From Crocodylus rhombifer (Eukaryota > Chordata > Crocodylia > Crocodylidae): a DNA stretch of 64,000 nt. Each line of letters begins with the position of its first letter. Positions within the stretch are counted from its first letter, which is position 1. The stretch spans positions 182,511-246,510 of the forward strand of contig JAVSML010020429.1 in assembly GCA_038503035.1 (NCBI GenBank), read 5' to 3'. Both the position numbers and the translations under genes were made by a program. The notes beneath the pieces are model-generated. The model saw only the letters and a list, made by a program, of their open reading frames with translations, made no database searches and had not been told where the DNA came from. Of this stretch, positions 45,413 through 57,018 are shown one piece after another.

Positions 45413-46185
45413 GGGTTTGAAACCATGCTGATCTTTGAGCAACACGGCCCTTTTGCAAAACTCTACCTTGCACCCTGTCCTAAACTCGTCTGTATGCAAA
45501 TGTTACGAAGGCAGTGCCAGCGAGGCATGTGAATGAAGCCTTGTTATTTGCAGAGCAAACCCTAGGAGTTTGGTTATGCTGCGAAGCACTAAACTGAAGG
45601 CAAGTCCTCATGAACTTGCCTTCCTCACCTACCTGGAGGCTTTTTAAGATACAAGTCAGTCATTTCTATTTGGATTTTTCAATGGTATTATGTTAAGATG
45701 GAGCACTACATCACTACCGCACAGGTATATGGAGTCCACCTCTCTGCTCAGACAGGAACAAGAGCAACATCTCTGTATATAGTTTAAAAAAAAAAAATCA
45801 CTGTCTGGTGCAATTGCATGGAAACTGGAATGAATGCTGTGTATGAAAATAAAAGGTTTGCACCATGGGAATAACACAGCCTCAACAAAAGGAAATGTGG
45901 TAGTGAACACAGTTACTTGAGGAGTTTCCCCATGCCTGTTACATGCTATTTCAGCCTTTGATCCCAACATATTATTACATACATTGGGGTTTTTCTTACC
46001 ACTGCCCCCGGCCAGCAAAGTCGGAGGTATATTTCCGCATGGCATCACAACCTCTGTCCACAAAATGAGCGTCTCAAGATATCAGTGACCCTCTCAGTGA
46101 CCCTCTCATAAGAAACCAGAATAGGCCAACATGGAGAAACAGCAATGACAGTAGATGGAAAGGCCAGTGCCTGGACCCCAAACGA
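45413..46185. other. Unique noncoding sequence
   Basis: An A12 tract at about 45787-45798 creates a Phe/Lys run in the 135-codon minus-strand frame there. No domain and no gene. Confidence 0.4.
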
Positions 46186-46227
46186 GGGGGGGGGGGGGGG
46201 TGCGTGTGCGTGCGTGTGTGCGCGCGT
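46186..46227. repeat. Oligo-G tract (15 G) and TGCG/TG-rich repeat
   Basis: Fifteen G are followed by alternating TGCGTGTG and CGCGCG units. Purine-pyrimidine alternation favours Z-DNA, and the G run favours quadruplexes. Confidence 0.93.
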
Positions 46228-47445
46228 TTTCTCTCTGGCCTTCTCAACTGCAGGCTTAAGTGTGTGATGCATCAAATGCAATTTTCAAAATGCAAGTGCC
46301 TATCAACCAGGCAACATCACACCCCACCATACACTTAAATGAGTTTCTTCCATAAAAGCTCTGGGTATCCACATGCATCTTACCCAAGTCAATAAGTTTA
46401 AAAACACTCTGACCTTGGGGAGTTTTCCCCAGATCAGGAGAGCGCAGAGGTTATTCGCCGACTGCTGTCGCCGCCAGATAAGTGCAGAGACAGGGTTTTG
46501 CAGGCTAACAACTTCTCTGCTTTCCCGTAGGCAGGCAGGCATTCAGAAAACACAAAGGAAGACACATACACATAAAAAAAAAGGCTGAACCACGTACCTT
46601 GCCGACGCTGATCATTCCGAATCCTGAACACAATTAGTTTCGGAGCTGCATTGGAGTGAAGGTAAGGGCCTCAGGCGGTCACCATCTGGAAGTCCGGGCA
46701 AGCTCCCCGCAGGCTCCAGGACAGCCTCCGGTACGTCCCTGAGGATGATGCCGTGTCCTCCGGTTCTTCAGAGCCGCGGCAGGAAAAGAGGCCGTTTGGA
46801 GAGAGAAAAGAAAGAAGGTGCGACATTGAATCCCGGGGTCAGTTGTTCGGCACATTCAGAACAGAAGAGAAGACAACGTCGGATGGGAAGGAAATGTCAA
46901 GCCAAGACACGGAGTCTGTGACCATCCATCACACGCGGCGCCTTTGGAGGGCACTCACTGAATTTAAGAGTCGTGGTGCAGAACTGATCTTACTTTCCGG
47001 TGCTTTACCTGTGTCTTTAGACCGGGAAACAAATGCCCGACTACATGCACCGGGCTCGTGGGAAGGCAGGGACCAGGAGCACTTGGGGATAGGTTTAAAG
47101 AACAGGGGAACCCCTCCACAGCTGTCCCAATCAAACCACGGGATTTAAAAGTGAGAGCAGACACTTCCAAGCAAACAACCGTGAGATTTGGCAGTTTTAC
47201 GGCACCTTTCATTCCAACATGTCTAAGCCCTTAATCGCCAGTAATCTTGTTTGAATTAAATCAATTATTAATTTATTAGGACACCTTCGTGAGCTAGTAG
47301 CGGCTGGCCAGAACAGAAGTGGAAGCCTGATATCAGTCTTTTAAGTCAGACTAAACAGTTAAGTCATTGGCTGTTTTTTCCGAAATCCCAGACCCCCAGT
47401 CGCTCCCACTAGCACAACTGGGAGCATTGAATGAGATCACGAAAG
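46228..47445. other. Unique noncoding sequence, CpG-richer, with splice-like motifs
   Basis: 46.44-47.06 kb has raised CpG and several strong splice-site look-alikes. On the minus strand a TGCAG acceptor with a pyrimidine tract and an AAG/GTACGT donor delimit 48 nt at 46598-46645. On the plus strand there is GAAG/GTAAGG at about 46661. No exon can be asserted. 47.22-47.29 kb (GAATTAAATCAATTATTAAT) is TAAT-rich. Confidence 0.35.
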
Positions 47446-47467
47446 AAAAAAAAAAAATAATAATAAT
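47446..47467. repeat. A12 followed by (TAA)3
   Basis: A12 runs into TAATAATAA just left of a minus-strand CR1 that lacks its proper 3' end. Confidence 0.85.
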
Positions 47468-47484
47468 GAGATGACAGAGATGAT

Positions 47485-47842
47485 TTGAAAACCTCTGAGG
47501 ATGGAGACTCCACCACCTCTCTGGGTACCTGGTCCAGTGCTCCAGCACCCTCCTACTGAGAAAGTGTTTCCTAATATCCAACCTCAACTTCCCTTGCTGC
47601 AGCTTGAGCCCATTGCTCCTTGTCCTGTCATCTGCCCCCGCTGAGACCAGTCCAGCTCCATCCTCTTTGCAGCTCCCCTGCAGAGAGGTGAAGGCTGTTA
47701 TCAAATCCCCCTCAGTCTTCTCTTCTTGCAGACTCAATCAGCCTCACACGTCCTGTCCTCCAGCCCCCAACCATTTTCATTTCCCTTCACTGGACTCTCT
47801 CCAACGTGTCCACATCCTTTCCGTAGCGGGGGGCCACATAGA
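47485..47842 (-). mobile_element. CR1 LINE, 3' portion without its terminus
   Basis: On the plus strand, GATGGAGACTCCACCACCTC, then GAGAAAGTGTTTCCTAATAT, then TCTGCCCCCGCTGAGACCAG, then CTGTTATCAAATCCCCCTCA, then CTTTCCGTAGCGGGGGGCCA are the reverse complement of the CR1 C-terminal region from about RPHLE onward. Landmarks are shared with the 37.5-kb and 53.9-kb copies. The last ~100 bp of CR1 (the GAGGTCCC end) are missing, and A12(TAA)3 with unrelated DNA sits there instead. Confidence 0.93.
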
Positions 47843-50800
47843 AACCGGAGCCGCCGTGGCCCAAAAGCAGAGATGGGCAATCCGCATGGTGCAAATTAAA
47901 GCTACTGGTTTGTGCCGTCCCGCAAAGCCCAGGTGAGCTCCCTCGTTTCACTGGGGCTGCTCCTGGAGCGAAGCAGCGAGGCAAGTCCGGGCAGCAGGGG
48001 CAAGGCCTGCATTTGCTGGGTGACATTTGTGCGTCAGGGAGGGCCGAGCAGACCTTTGGGCTGGCGCTTTATTTGTATTTCTGCTCGACTGCTTCCAGCT
48101 GCCGCCTTCGGGCTCAGACAGGGAGGGAAAAGCAGAATGTCACCTCTCCCTTTCCTTTCCAACCGGGGCATGACAGCCTCGCTCCCGCACCGAACGCACA
48201 AAGCTAGGGTGGGAAGGTGGGACTTGAAGGGATGCCGAGCACGACATGGGTGCAGGGACGGCTGAGGCGGTAGCAGCAGGACCTGCTTTTAGGGCACTTC
48301 ATCGACAGGGGACAAGAGCCACAATTATTCCTCCCTTGGGATAGGGTGGACCAGGCTCTTTAACCCTGGTCGGGAGCAAAGCCCCAACAGATGGACAAAT
48401 GCATCGTCTCCTTTGCTTCTGCAACTGAGCTGGCTCCAAACATACCAGCACTTGCCTTTCCTTTGGCGTCTCACTCGGCGTAATTTTATTGTCTCGTGAG
48501 ACAGACAGATGCCTACTACTATCCTCTGAAAATCACGATGCGATAAAGCAAAGGGAGGAAGCCAATTCCTCTCTTTCCCATGTTACCTTTAGCGTATTTG
48601 TTCTGCCTTTCAGTCAATACAGTCACGGGATCACACTGCCGCTGCGGAAGGAGCCCAGGAGCCTGGTCTCCAGTTGCATTTTTGCAAGCTCCTCTTTAGC
48701 ACGGCCTGTCAAAGCTCACCCAAAGCAACGCTGCTCGGGAAGGAGCAGTTGGCATGTCATCCTAACGCATTTTCCTGCAGGCACCCAGGAGTTTCGATGG
48801 GGCCTGAATTCCTGCAGTGCTGGAGGGATCCTAAATGGCAGGGCAGGCAGGAGAGCGCGCTTTCAGCTCTTGGCAAAGAGAAGAAAAAGAGCCCCTCCAT
48901 CCCAGCCACTGCCATTACAGGAAACAGCAGCAACAAGCTGGAAAATGCTGCTGGAGACCCCATCCAAGCACTTGCCCGAGCCAGACGTTGGAAGGATGCA
49001 ATAATAATTTCCATCCTCCTGCGTTACCGTGATGGGAGCTGTGGACCCAGGGAACCAGCCAAAAATTAGGAGCAATGACTCTCCATCATCATGCCCTCTC
49101 CAGCTTCCGTTTTTAGTGCCTACGGTGGGATGTCCCTGTAGAGGATGATTAAAGGCATGCCCAGGTCCTGCCAGGTTCCCCAGAAGGTAACACTGCAGGC
49201 TGTACAGCCCTGTGATTTTATGGAGCTGGCATTTAGAGAGAGAAAGCAATCGGTACCACCCAGTCAGCGGTCCACGGAGCCAGGCAGCTCCTCCATCCAC
49301 GACCAAAACGCCGCAGGGATGGAGACCGAGAGGACTGGAAGACCACCGGCCTAGGAGCCGTAGGATCATGTTCCTTTTAAAGAGAAATTAGCACGCGAGA
49401 CTGATAGCTATTGCAAACCCAAGCAGATGAGGGCCTGCCCTGCTCCAGTCCAGCCAGGTCACCTTTAGCCCCCACGCCCTTCCCGCCACCCTAAGCCCCA
49501 CGCGGAGACTTGTACAAACACGCGGCAAGCAAACATTACCGGGCAGCAGGTGTTCGCTGCAAGACCGGCCGGTCTCTCCTCTTAAAATATTAATTACAAC
49601 CTCCCCAACTGCAGTTGAAGAAATTATGTTGGGCCTGGAAAAGATTAAATACGTCTGGGATCGGGAGACTTGAAAAGAGCTGGAACCATATGTCCTTTGG
49701 CTAAATATGAAAGCTTTTCTTTTTTTTCTTTTTTGCTGCCATTCTGGGCTTTGTGTAATGGAAGGCGGGAGTGGGCATGAAGCACGGGCATGTATGTGCC
49801 TTTACTTCATGCCCTCTCCCCTTACAGCTTGGCTTGAGCAAGCAGCTACTGCTCAGATATATGATCCCTGCAGCCATGCAGGAGCTCGGTGGAGAAGGAG
49901 GGTGCTCAGCACCTCACAGGAGGAGTCCTCAGGGGCCAGGCAGGTACGTGCACCTCTACGTTTCGGCCCTAATCCTTCCCCCACCTGCACGACCATCTCA
50001 GGCCCCTGTGATTTATCCTGCCGGCCTCCTCTCCCCTTAAATTTGGTTTAAAGCCAACACTGGTAAAGAAGAGAATAAAATGAGACTTCTGATCCCCTCC
50101 TTCCAGAAGGCGCATGTTAAAAAGTTGGTAGCGATGCGACTCTGGGACCTCTCCAACGATAACACTCGTGGGCACGGCCGACAACCGCTGCCCGTCACGC
50201 TGCCGTTCAGAGCAGCTCGGTGCAAAGCGTAAATCAAACAGGAGGCCCTGGCAGTAATGACAGTCGGCTCCTTTGGGGCATTCCCCTTCCCCAGCAGCCA
50301 TGCACGAGGTGGAAGGCAGCACAGTAATCCCGGAGATGTGCAGATAATTAACGCCTGCTTACCGTGGGCAGCGGGGACCGTTGCGGTGGGCCTGCGGCTA
50401 AGCTACCATTCAAGACACGGGACGTCGGTGCAAGATAATGGCAAAAGGCAGAGCTGGATCCAGCAGAGCATGGGGATGTCGCTGCTTCTGGCGTTTCTCT
50501 TTTATTGTTCAAGGGCAGCCGCACGATATTTTCAGAAAATGAAATACGAATGCGGGATAAGCAGCCTTGTTGTCCGAGTTATTCTAACCACTGGGCTGTT
50601 AATATCTTCCCGGGCTAACGCTCACTCAGACGCCGCGCCGGGCAGGTTAGCTGCGGCTTCAAAAGAATAAATTATTTCTGGGGTAGCACCCTGTGGAAAT
50701 ATTTGCAGTGTAAAATAAAACAGGCATCTGCAAAAGAAAACAGCTTGTGTTTGCAGAACTGCATTTTTCACTTCCAAAGGTGGAGAGTGGAGTTAGCTGG

Positions 50801-53667
50801 TCCCAACTTAAGTCAGGCCTATTAGTACGGCAGTGGTTATTACGGACCTGTCGGTCCCAGTAAAAGAGAAGAAGGGAGGCCGCAGGGGCCCCACCGGAGG
50901 AAAGCGCTTTCACTTGCATGTTTGCATCCATCCCGATACAGAAAAGCACTTAGACTCTCTGCCTCAATTATGGTTTATTCCCTCCATTCGGGGTACAGTG
51001 GGAAATGACGGGAGTGCATGTCCACTTTGCACGTCAACTTCACTGGGATCTGGGCACGGGCGAGAAACGAACGTGCGAGCAGCTATCGCGCTTCACCCAC
51101 CTCGGCAGATCTTTAAAGAAAAAACAATCCAGTTCTCTCGATAGTCATAGAAGGCTCCTATTCAAGGCTCCTTGAAGTAGTTACGCTTCTTGATTTAATG
51201 CCAACTGAAACAGAGTCTTCCTTTAGCCCAGCTCAAAAAGAAAATGTAAATACCAAAAAAGACGCGTCCTTCATCTCATCGATGAGGTTAATTTACGGGG
51301 GTTATTTTGCATGATGTATGTGTTGTTGATTGGTCACTTAAGGTCTCTTCAAAGCAAGCCAGAATCCAAGGGCGCTCTCAATTCCTCCTCCCAGTTCTCC
51401 CCAATTGAGGGGGGAGGAACCGATTCATCACCTACCTCCAAAAATACGCATTTTGGTGGAATGCCAATGAAACACAGTTATTGCTCTTGGGGCAATAATC
51501 GAAACGGGAAACTCAAGTATCTTGAATGTCGGGAGAGGAATTTCCAACGAAACCTTATGTGCTGTAACATTAGATGATTCACATTCACCCCTTTTGGAAA
51601 TCAAGCTTTATTCCACTTTCGCCTCTCCCACCACGCTCAACCTTTTTGGTCTGCGCCCGCCACGTTCGGATTACCAAATCAGTTGTTGCTCGCCCATGAA
51701 GTTCGTCGACCTAGGCTGTCTCCTGCACCACTACTTGAATGTGAGCTTTGCCCCTGATGCTAATGGACACAGAATGAGGGAATGGAGCAGACTTACAGGA
51801 CTTGATTTTTCCTTGCTATAGAAAACCTTTTACCTGTCCCTAAAACCTGGGGCATGTTTTTTCCCCAATGCATGGGTCAGACCCTTCCTTCATTTTGGAA
51901 GACGAGTTTAATGCATATTAAGTCCCAGGACTATAGGGACACCATACAGGCAGATCCCACTACAGCACTTTCACTGTTACCTTCGCATGGCACTTCTCTC
52001 CATCTCCCGTCAGCCTGGGCATTACGGACTTTAATCGCACCCATCCGCGGTGCACTGGTGTTTCATTAAATACGCTCATACAAAACGCTTTCTATTTTTG
52101 CTCCAGAAATGCTTCCTCCTTTCTCATTCTGGTTTCCCCTCCACTGTTGACAAGCGCTCCTTTAGGCATGGTTTCAGGAGTGTTTTCAAGAGCTCTAATT
52201 CGGCTCCTGCTGAAGCGGATGCAAGCTTTACCACAGGCCCACACAAATATTGTTCAGGAGAAAACAGTTTTTGCTGCAGTATGGTGAGTGTTCGGTGTTT
52301 GCAGCCCGTTCTGTTTTTGAGAACGTAAATCAATGAAAAAGCATGCATTTCCATCTCTTTTCAAATGCCATCTTAAAACAAATCTCTCCTCTCTTCCTTA
52401 CACTTCTTAATTCATCGCTACAAAATTCTGTAACTTTATTGTTTATCTCCGAGAAACACATTGGCATGAAGGATGTTTCAGAAAATAATATTGGACTATG
52501 TGGCATCCAGGACACATTACTGTCAGCTTGCTATTATCTCAGAAGCACATCCTCCGAGGAGGTTTTTCCATTACAAACTCAAGTTATTTTTTTTAATGTC
52601 TCAGCCACTTCAACTCACACATCACATACATTTTTGGTACATTAGCTCGGAGCCTGGATTCTGATTCTGTTTTCAGTCCATTAAGCCATTCTTACTTAGA
52701 CGATGACAAAAAAAACCAAACAAACCCCAACTTTCCTAACTTGCAAAAGTTTTATTTGCCAAGCTGCAGCTGAAGACGGCACTGTGCGACTCGGGGAACA
52801 CAGCCACTCGGTCACCAGTGTAACGTGGGGAAAATGTCACTATTTATGGACTTGGTTTACTGTTGCAAAGAGTGGTGAAGTGCTGTAAAATGAACAACTC
52901 TGACCTGAAAAAGGATTGAACTGGATTATTTACCAGCACTGGAAAACACACCCAACTGGCTGCAGATCAGGTAGCTCCTGAGGATACAAATGTTCAAAGT
53001 GGTACGAATCGAAATCAGCCTCGCTGAAGCTCCAGTCTGGCATCAAAACCCAATAGTCCTTCTGAGCTCGAAGTGGAAGCACTGCATTCGCCAACAGAAA
53101 AGCATGCGGTTAGGGCGAAAAAGAGAAAGACATCTGGCAAAGAATCAGGGAGCTGGGGAAGCAATGAGTGGCTAGGGCTGCCTCGTCAGCAGAAGAAAAG
53201 AGCATGGCTGCATGGCCTGGAGAGCGAGGAAGGGGGCTGGAGATGATCAGGAGCTCAAGAAGAACCAGTCCAAAAGCCTTGGAGAAGCACCAAAGGGTTT
53301 GGAAAACACTGGGCTGAGTCAATGAATCGTAGAGAAATTACTGGAGAACAGGCTGGCCCCAGGAGCCGGAGCTCTCTGAACCTCTGTCCAAGGAAATGGC
53401 TTTCAATGCACAGCTCACTTTTCACCGTTAATTAGCACCAATATGTTTGCAATTGAGAAAGAAAAGGTGGCACCTGAGAATTAGGATTTCCATAATTGAT
53501 CCTCACTCCCTTTTCCCTCCCTCCCTGCTTGCACTCTCTGTTCTGCACAAAGCTTTCCAGGCCAGACGGTCTATTTTTAAAGTGCTAATAATGAAATGCT
53601 TTTGCGAATAGCAAAAGGATGAAGCAATATTCCTGAAACAGGCCTCGCAGTCCTGGAGGCTGCGTGA
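47843..53667. other. Unique noncoding sequence, 5.8 kb
   Basis: No gene or repeat recognised. Several frames of 115-171 codons lie on both strands between 47.9 and 50.7 kb in GC-richer DNA (for example 48489-49004 plus, 48863-49369 minus, 50257-50670 plus). They overlap each other and have no domains. 50.1-50.66 kb has raised CpG. From 51.3 to 53.6 kb the sequence is more AT-rich with ordinary short frames. Confidence 0.4.
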
Positions 53668-54364
53668 GGAATGCACTTTTGGCGCCTGGGCAGCAGTTCT
53701 GCGGAAAAGGACCTGTGGGTTGCAGTGGACAAGAAGCTAAATAGATATGAACAGCGTGCCCTTGTTGCCAAAAAGCTAACGGCATCCTGGGCTGCGTGGG
53801 TAGGAGCGTTCCCAGCAGATCGAGGGCAGCGATTCTTCCCCTGTTCAGCACCGGGGAGGCCACATCTGGAGTCCTGTGTCCAGCTGTGCGCCCCCCACTA
53901 CAGAAAGGATGTGGACACTTTGGAGAGAGTCCAGTGCAAGGCAAGAAAAATGGCTGAGGGGCTAGAGGGCATGACTTGTAAGGAGAGGCTGAGAGAATGG
54001 GCTGACTGAGTCTGCAGAAGAGAAGACCGAGGGGGATTGAATAGCAGCCCTCACCTCTCTGCAGGGGGGCTGCAACGAGGACAGAGCTGGGCTGGTCTCA
54101 GTGGGGGCAGACGACAGGACAAGGAGCAAAGGGCTCCAGTTGCAGCAAGTGAAGTTGAGGCTGGATATTAGGAAAAACGTTTACGAGGAGGGTGGTGAAG
54201 CGCTGGAAGGGGTTACCCAGCGAGGCGGTGGAGTCTCCATCCTTGGAGGCGTTTAATACCGGGCTTGACAAAGCCTTGGCTGGGATGATGTTGGGGCTGG
54301 TGCTGCTTGGACTAGATGTGACCTCCTGAGGTCCCTTCACACCCTTGTTGCCTGCGATTCTGTG
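53668..54364 (+). mobile_element. CR1 LINE, 3' portion
   Basis: This is the most readable CR1 coding relic on the plus strand. Decayed ORF2 C-terminal peptides run in order: AEKDLWVAVDKKLN, then RPHLESCVQLCAPHYRKD, then TLERVQCKARKMAEGLE and ERLREWAD before a stop. In intact CR1 this part follows the RT catalytic core. The 3' end is GAGGTCCCTTCACACCC then GCGATTCTGTGG. It is 5' truncated just before AEKDL and shares many diagnostic positions with the 37.5-kb copy. Confidence 0.95.
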
Positions 54365-54639
54365 GCCCCAACCCCTGCTGAAACGAGTGGCCTGCATCCG
54401 CTTGGACAACGCTGCCTGTTTGGCTGAGCTCTGCCATTAATCCAAAGGACTGCCCCACCACCCTTTCACTGCTGCTGCATTGCGAACCAAGCATCTTCCG
54501 ACGCGGGAATACAGGCGGCCGGCACCGCGCTCCTGCATCGCCTGGGTCTTCGCTGGGTGGCGATGGAAGGCAGAAAGGAAAAATCGAGCTTGCCATCACT
54601 ACGCCTTTCACAACCACTTCTCCTCTGACACTTTTACAG
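54365..54639. other. Short unique spacer
   Basis: GC-rich, no recognisable element. A 101-codon minus frame across it also covers the CR1 end. Confidence 0.3.
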
Positions 54640-54810
54640 GCACAGTTAAGTGAATGTGTAAGCTAATTGGCTCTGCCTGTAATCAGGTAGCTAGATGTCT
54701 GCATTCTCTTATTTGCTCCGACAGTGCATTGTGCCTGCAATTTACTGTGCTCACGTAATTGAAGATCCCTTTATAAAATATGACTCATTAGCTAACATTC
54801 TAAAGGAGCT
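54640..54810. promoter_or_regulatory. Possible conserved noncoding element
   Basis: GTAAGCTAATTGGCTC, TGCAATTTACTGTGC, CACGTAATTGAAGATCCC and TGACTCATTAGCTAACATTC are packed into 170 bp of non-repetitive DNA. TGACTCA is also an AP-1 type word. The style is that of a developmental enhancer; conservation not tested. Confidence 0.3.
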
Positions 54811-54818
54811 GATTTAGC

Positions 54819-54845
54819 TCCCCCCACCCCCCCCTTTTTTTTTTT
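54819..54845. repeat. C-rich tract followed by T11
   Basis: CTCCCCCCACCCCCCCC passes directly into a run of eleven T. It is a simple pyrimidine tract with no exon downstream. Confidence 0.8.
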
Positions 54846-56163
54846 GAAAAGACACTTTTAACATCTGAAATAACACCGGGCAAAAAATCATGGCATGTAT
54901 TTAAGTCAATTAGTGTAAATTCCTCCCAAGAGATAAACTTTTTTTCAATCCATTCACCCTCAAACAACTGGGGATTGCAAAAGAGAAGCAGCCTGCAGCT
55001 ATGTATCCGCACAAGACTCAACCTTTCTGAACAACACTAAAATAAAGTTCACTGACCCAAATTCATCGCCGGTGCTACCCCCATTGATTCCAGCGGGGCT
55101 TTGGCCAGGGATAAATTTGCCCACTGGGATCTGGGACTTTCAAACAAGTGAAATCTCAGCTTGTAGAAATGTCAGTGAACACGGCAGTGTGCGCGGGCGG
55201 GCACCTGAACATCAGGGAACTCTCCTCATTACCAACCTGCAAACCCGTGACAGTTTGCAAAATGCCTCTCAGAAACATTTGGAAAAGATGAAAATAGACT
55301 CTGCTGCCGTGATAAATTATACAGAAGCCCGAGAAAGGAAAAATGTCTGTGCTGTGTTGATCCAGGATGGACTCGCAAGTGCTGTTTGCCTTCAGCCTCC
55401 TCCTCCTCTTTGGAGGTTATTTATTTTTTAGATGATATAGCTATAACGTAGTTAACATGCAACGCTATAACATAGTCAGCACAGGGGTTTTTTGCTCCAA
55501 ACACTAATATCCCTGCAACTTAAGAGAGGTCAGGTCTGGGTCTAAGCACTGCAGCAAGATCCTAACCTCTTGCAGGAGTGGGCCCAAGAACCACGAAGTG
55601 ACCTTTCCTGAGTCAATCAGCTCATGCCCTGGCCTAATCATCATCATCATCATCATATCAGCTGCCTCTGTTGCTTCTAACATTTGGCTGTGTTCAGTAC
55701 ATATCTTAGCTGCAGAGACCGTCATATATTCACATTATTTTCTGTCTTCATCTTTGCTTATGAAGAGAAGCCCGACTGCTAACACTTGCTGGCGAAGCAT
55801 AAACACGAAGACCGGGAGGAAAGTGTAGGTGTATCATATAAAGTAGGAAGTGACAAGACAGCACAAAGGGGGGAAATAAAAATGAAGAATCAAGCCTTCC
55901 TTGGGTGTAAATCAGCACAACAGATCTTCGGCATCAAGAGATCTATGGCCATTTGCATCTGCCGCAGGTCCAGACTCTGTTGTGTTTGCACGCTCAACCC
56001 AGCAAAACACACCGATAACAGCTACCCAGTTCCTTTCACAGTGGCCATTACAGTAATGGCAGCAATTAACTCAGATATGGGAAGCATCATCCCTTTGGTT
56101 TGCTATGCTAATGTGGAAGGACAACAAAAAGTTGTTTTTATAATGCAAGCCATTTATAAACAT
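54846..56163. other. Unique noncoding sequence with (ATC)7
   Basis: An (ATC)n microsatellite of seven units sits at 55637-55657. The frames through it (poly-Ile, poly-Met) are artefacts. 119- and 140-codon plus frames at 55.07-55.43 and 55.79-56.21 kb lack domains. Confidence 0.45.
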
Positions 56164-56186
56164 ACACACACACACACACATATATA
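56164..56186. repeat. (AC)n(TA)n microsatellite
   Basis: Eight AC units are followed by TATATA, then a similar TATATAAAATATATAC patch about 25 bp on. Confidence 0.92.
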
Positions 56187-56224
56187 CAAGCCATTTATTT
56201 ATATATAAAATATATACAAAATAA

Positions 56225-56550
56225 ATGGCTCTTGGAATAATATCCTTGATTACATTTACTGCATAACATTTTCCTTCATGTTTTTATAATGAACCTGACC
56301 ATGAAAAACAAATTTATGTCTACAGTTTGTATCATTATAAGCTCAGCTCATTTGATGTGGAAAACCTACAGTTTAATTGCTTGATTTAAATTTGGCTGGT
56401 AAAATGCATACTGAAACATTACTCTTTTAATTATGTTAATTTATAACTGAAAAGCTAAATTTACAAAGGCAATAACATTAATTATTGACCTGCCCATTAA
56501 AGCCGAATATATATTACTGAGTTAATTGGCTTTATAAGTCTGCCAGAAAT
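56225..56550. promoter_or_regulatory. TAAT-rich island, strongest conserved-element candidate
   Basis: Over 325 bp the sequence is AT-rich, complex and free of repeats, with many homeodomain cores: CTTTTAATTATGTTAATT, ATAACATTAATTATTGACC, GAGTTAATTGGC, GTTTAATTGCTTGATTT. The density of such words is the highest in the window. No frame longer than about 75 codons covers it. This is the segment I would compare first with other vertebrates. Confidence 0.35.
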
Positions 56551-56796
56551 TATAAACAAGTTTATGAACGGGTTTACACGAGTCAGGTATGTCGCATCTC
56601 TTAGTGGGTTAGGGGTTTTTAATATATTTACCTGATGTACGGGTAAACCTCGGCCCCGTGTAGAGGATGTTCCACGTACGTTCGTTTTTTCAAAGGACTC
56701 TTCTTGCAGAAGGCATCGCACAACACAGGCAGCAAATTCCCTGCCCCACTAAGAGCCCGGAAGATATTTAGGCAAAGTGCTATCTCCAATGCGATG
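56551..56796. other. Short unique spacer
   Basis: Nothing recognised. Confidence 0.3.
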
Positions 56797-57018
56797 ATTA
56801 TTAGGAAAAACTCTCAGGAGGAGGGTAGTGCAGCACTGGACCAGGCTCCCCAGAGCGGCGGTGCAGTCTCTCCATCCTTGGAGGTTTTGAAGACCCAGGT
56901 AGACAAAGCCCTGGCTGGGATGATGGACTTGGGGCTGGTCCTGCTTGGAGCAGGGGCTTGAACTAGATGCGACCCCCCGAGATCCCTCCCAACCTGAATT
57001 TTCTATGATCCTATCACG
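56797..57018 (+). mobile_element. CR1 LINE 3' end
   Basis: ATTAGGAAAAACTCTCAGGA, then GGTTTTGAAGACCCAGGTAG, then ACAAAGCCCTGGCTGGGATG, then GATCCCTCCCAACCTGAATT and TTCTATGATCCTATCACG give the last ~220 bp of CR1 with two recognisable terminal repeat units. It is 5' truncated. Confidence 0.92.

Noticed and set aside
48489..49369. Overlapping 171-codon plus and 168-codon minus frames
   Set aside because: Both cover the same GC-richer DNA in opposite directions, with no domain, signal or splice support.
53671..54009. 112-codon plus-strand frame considered as a gene
   Set aside because: It is the decayed C-terminus of CR1 ORF2 (AEKDL, RPHLE and LERVQ blocks), ending in a stop inside the element.
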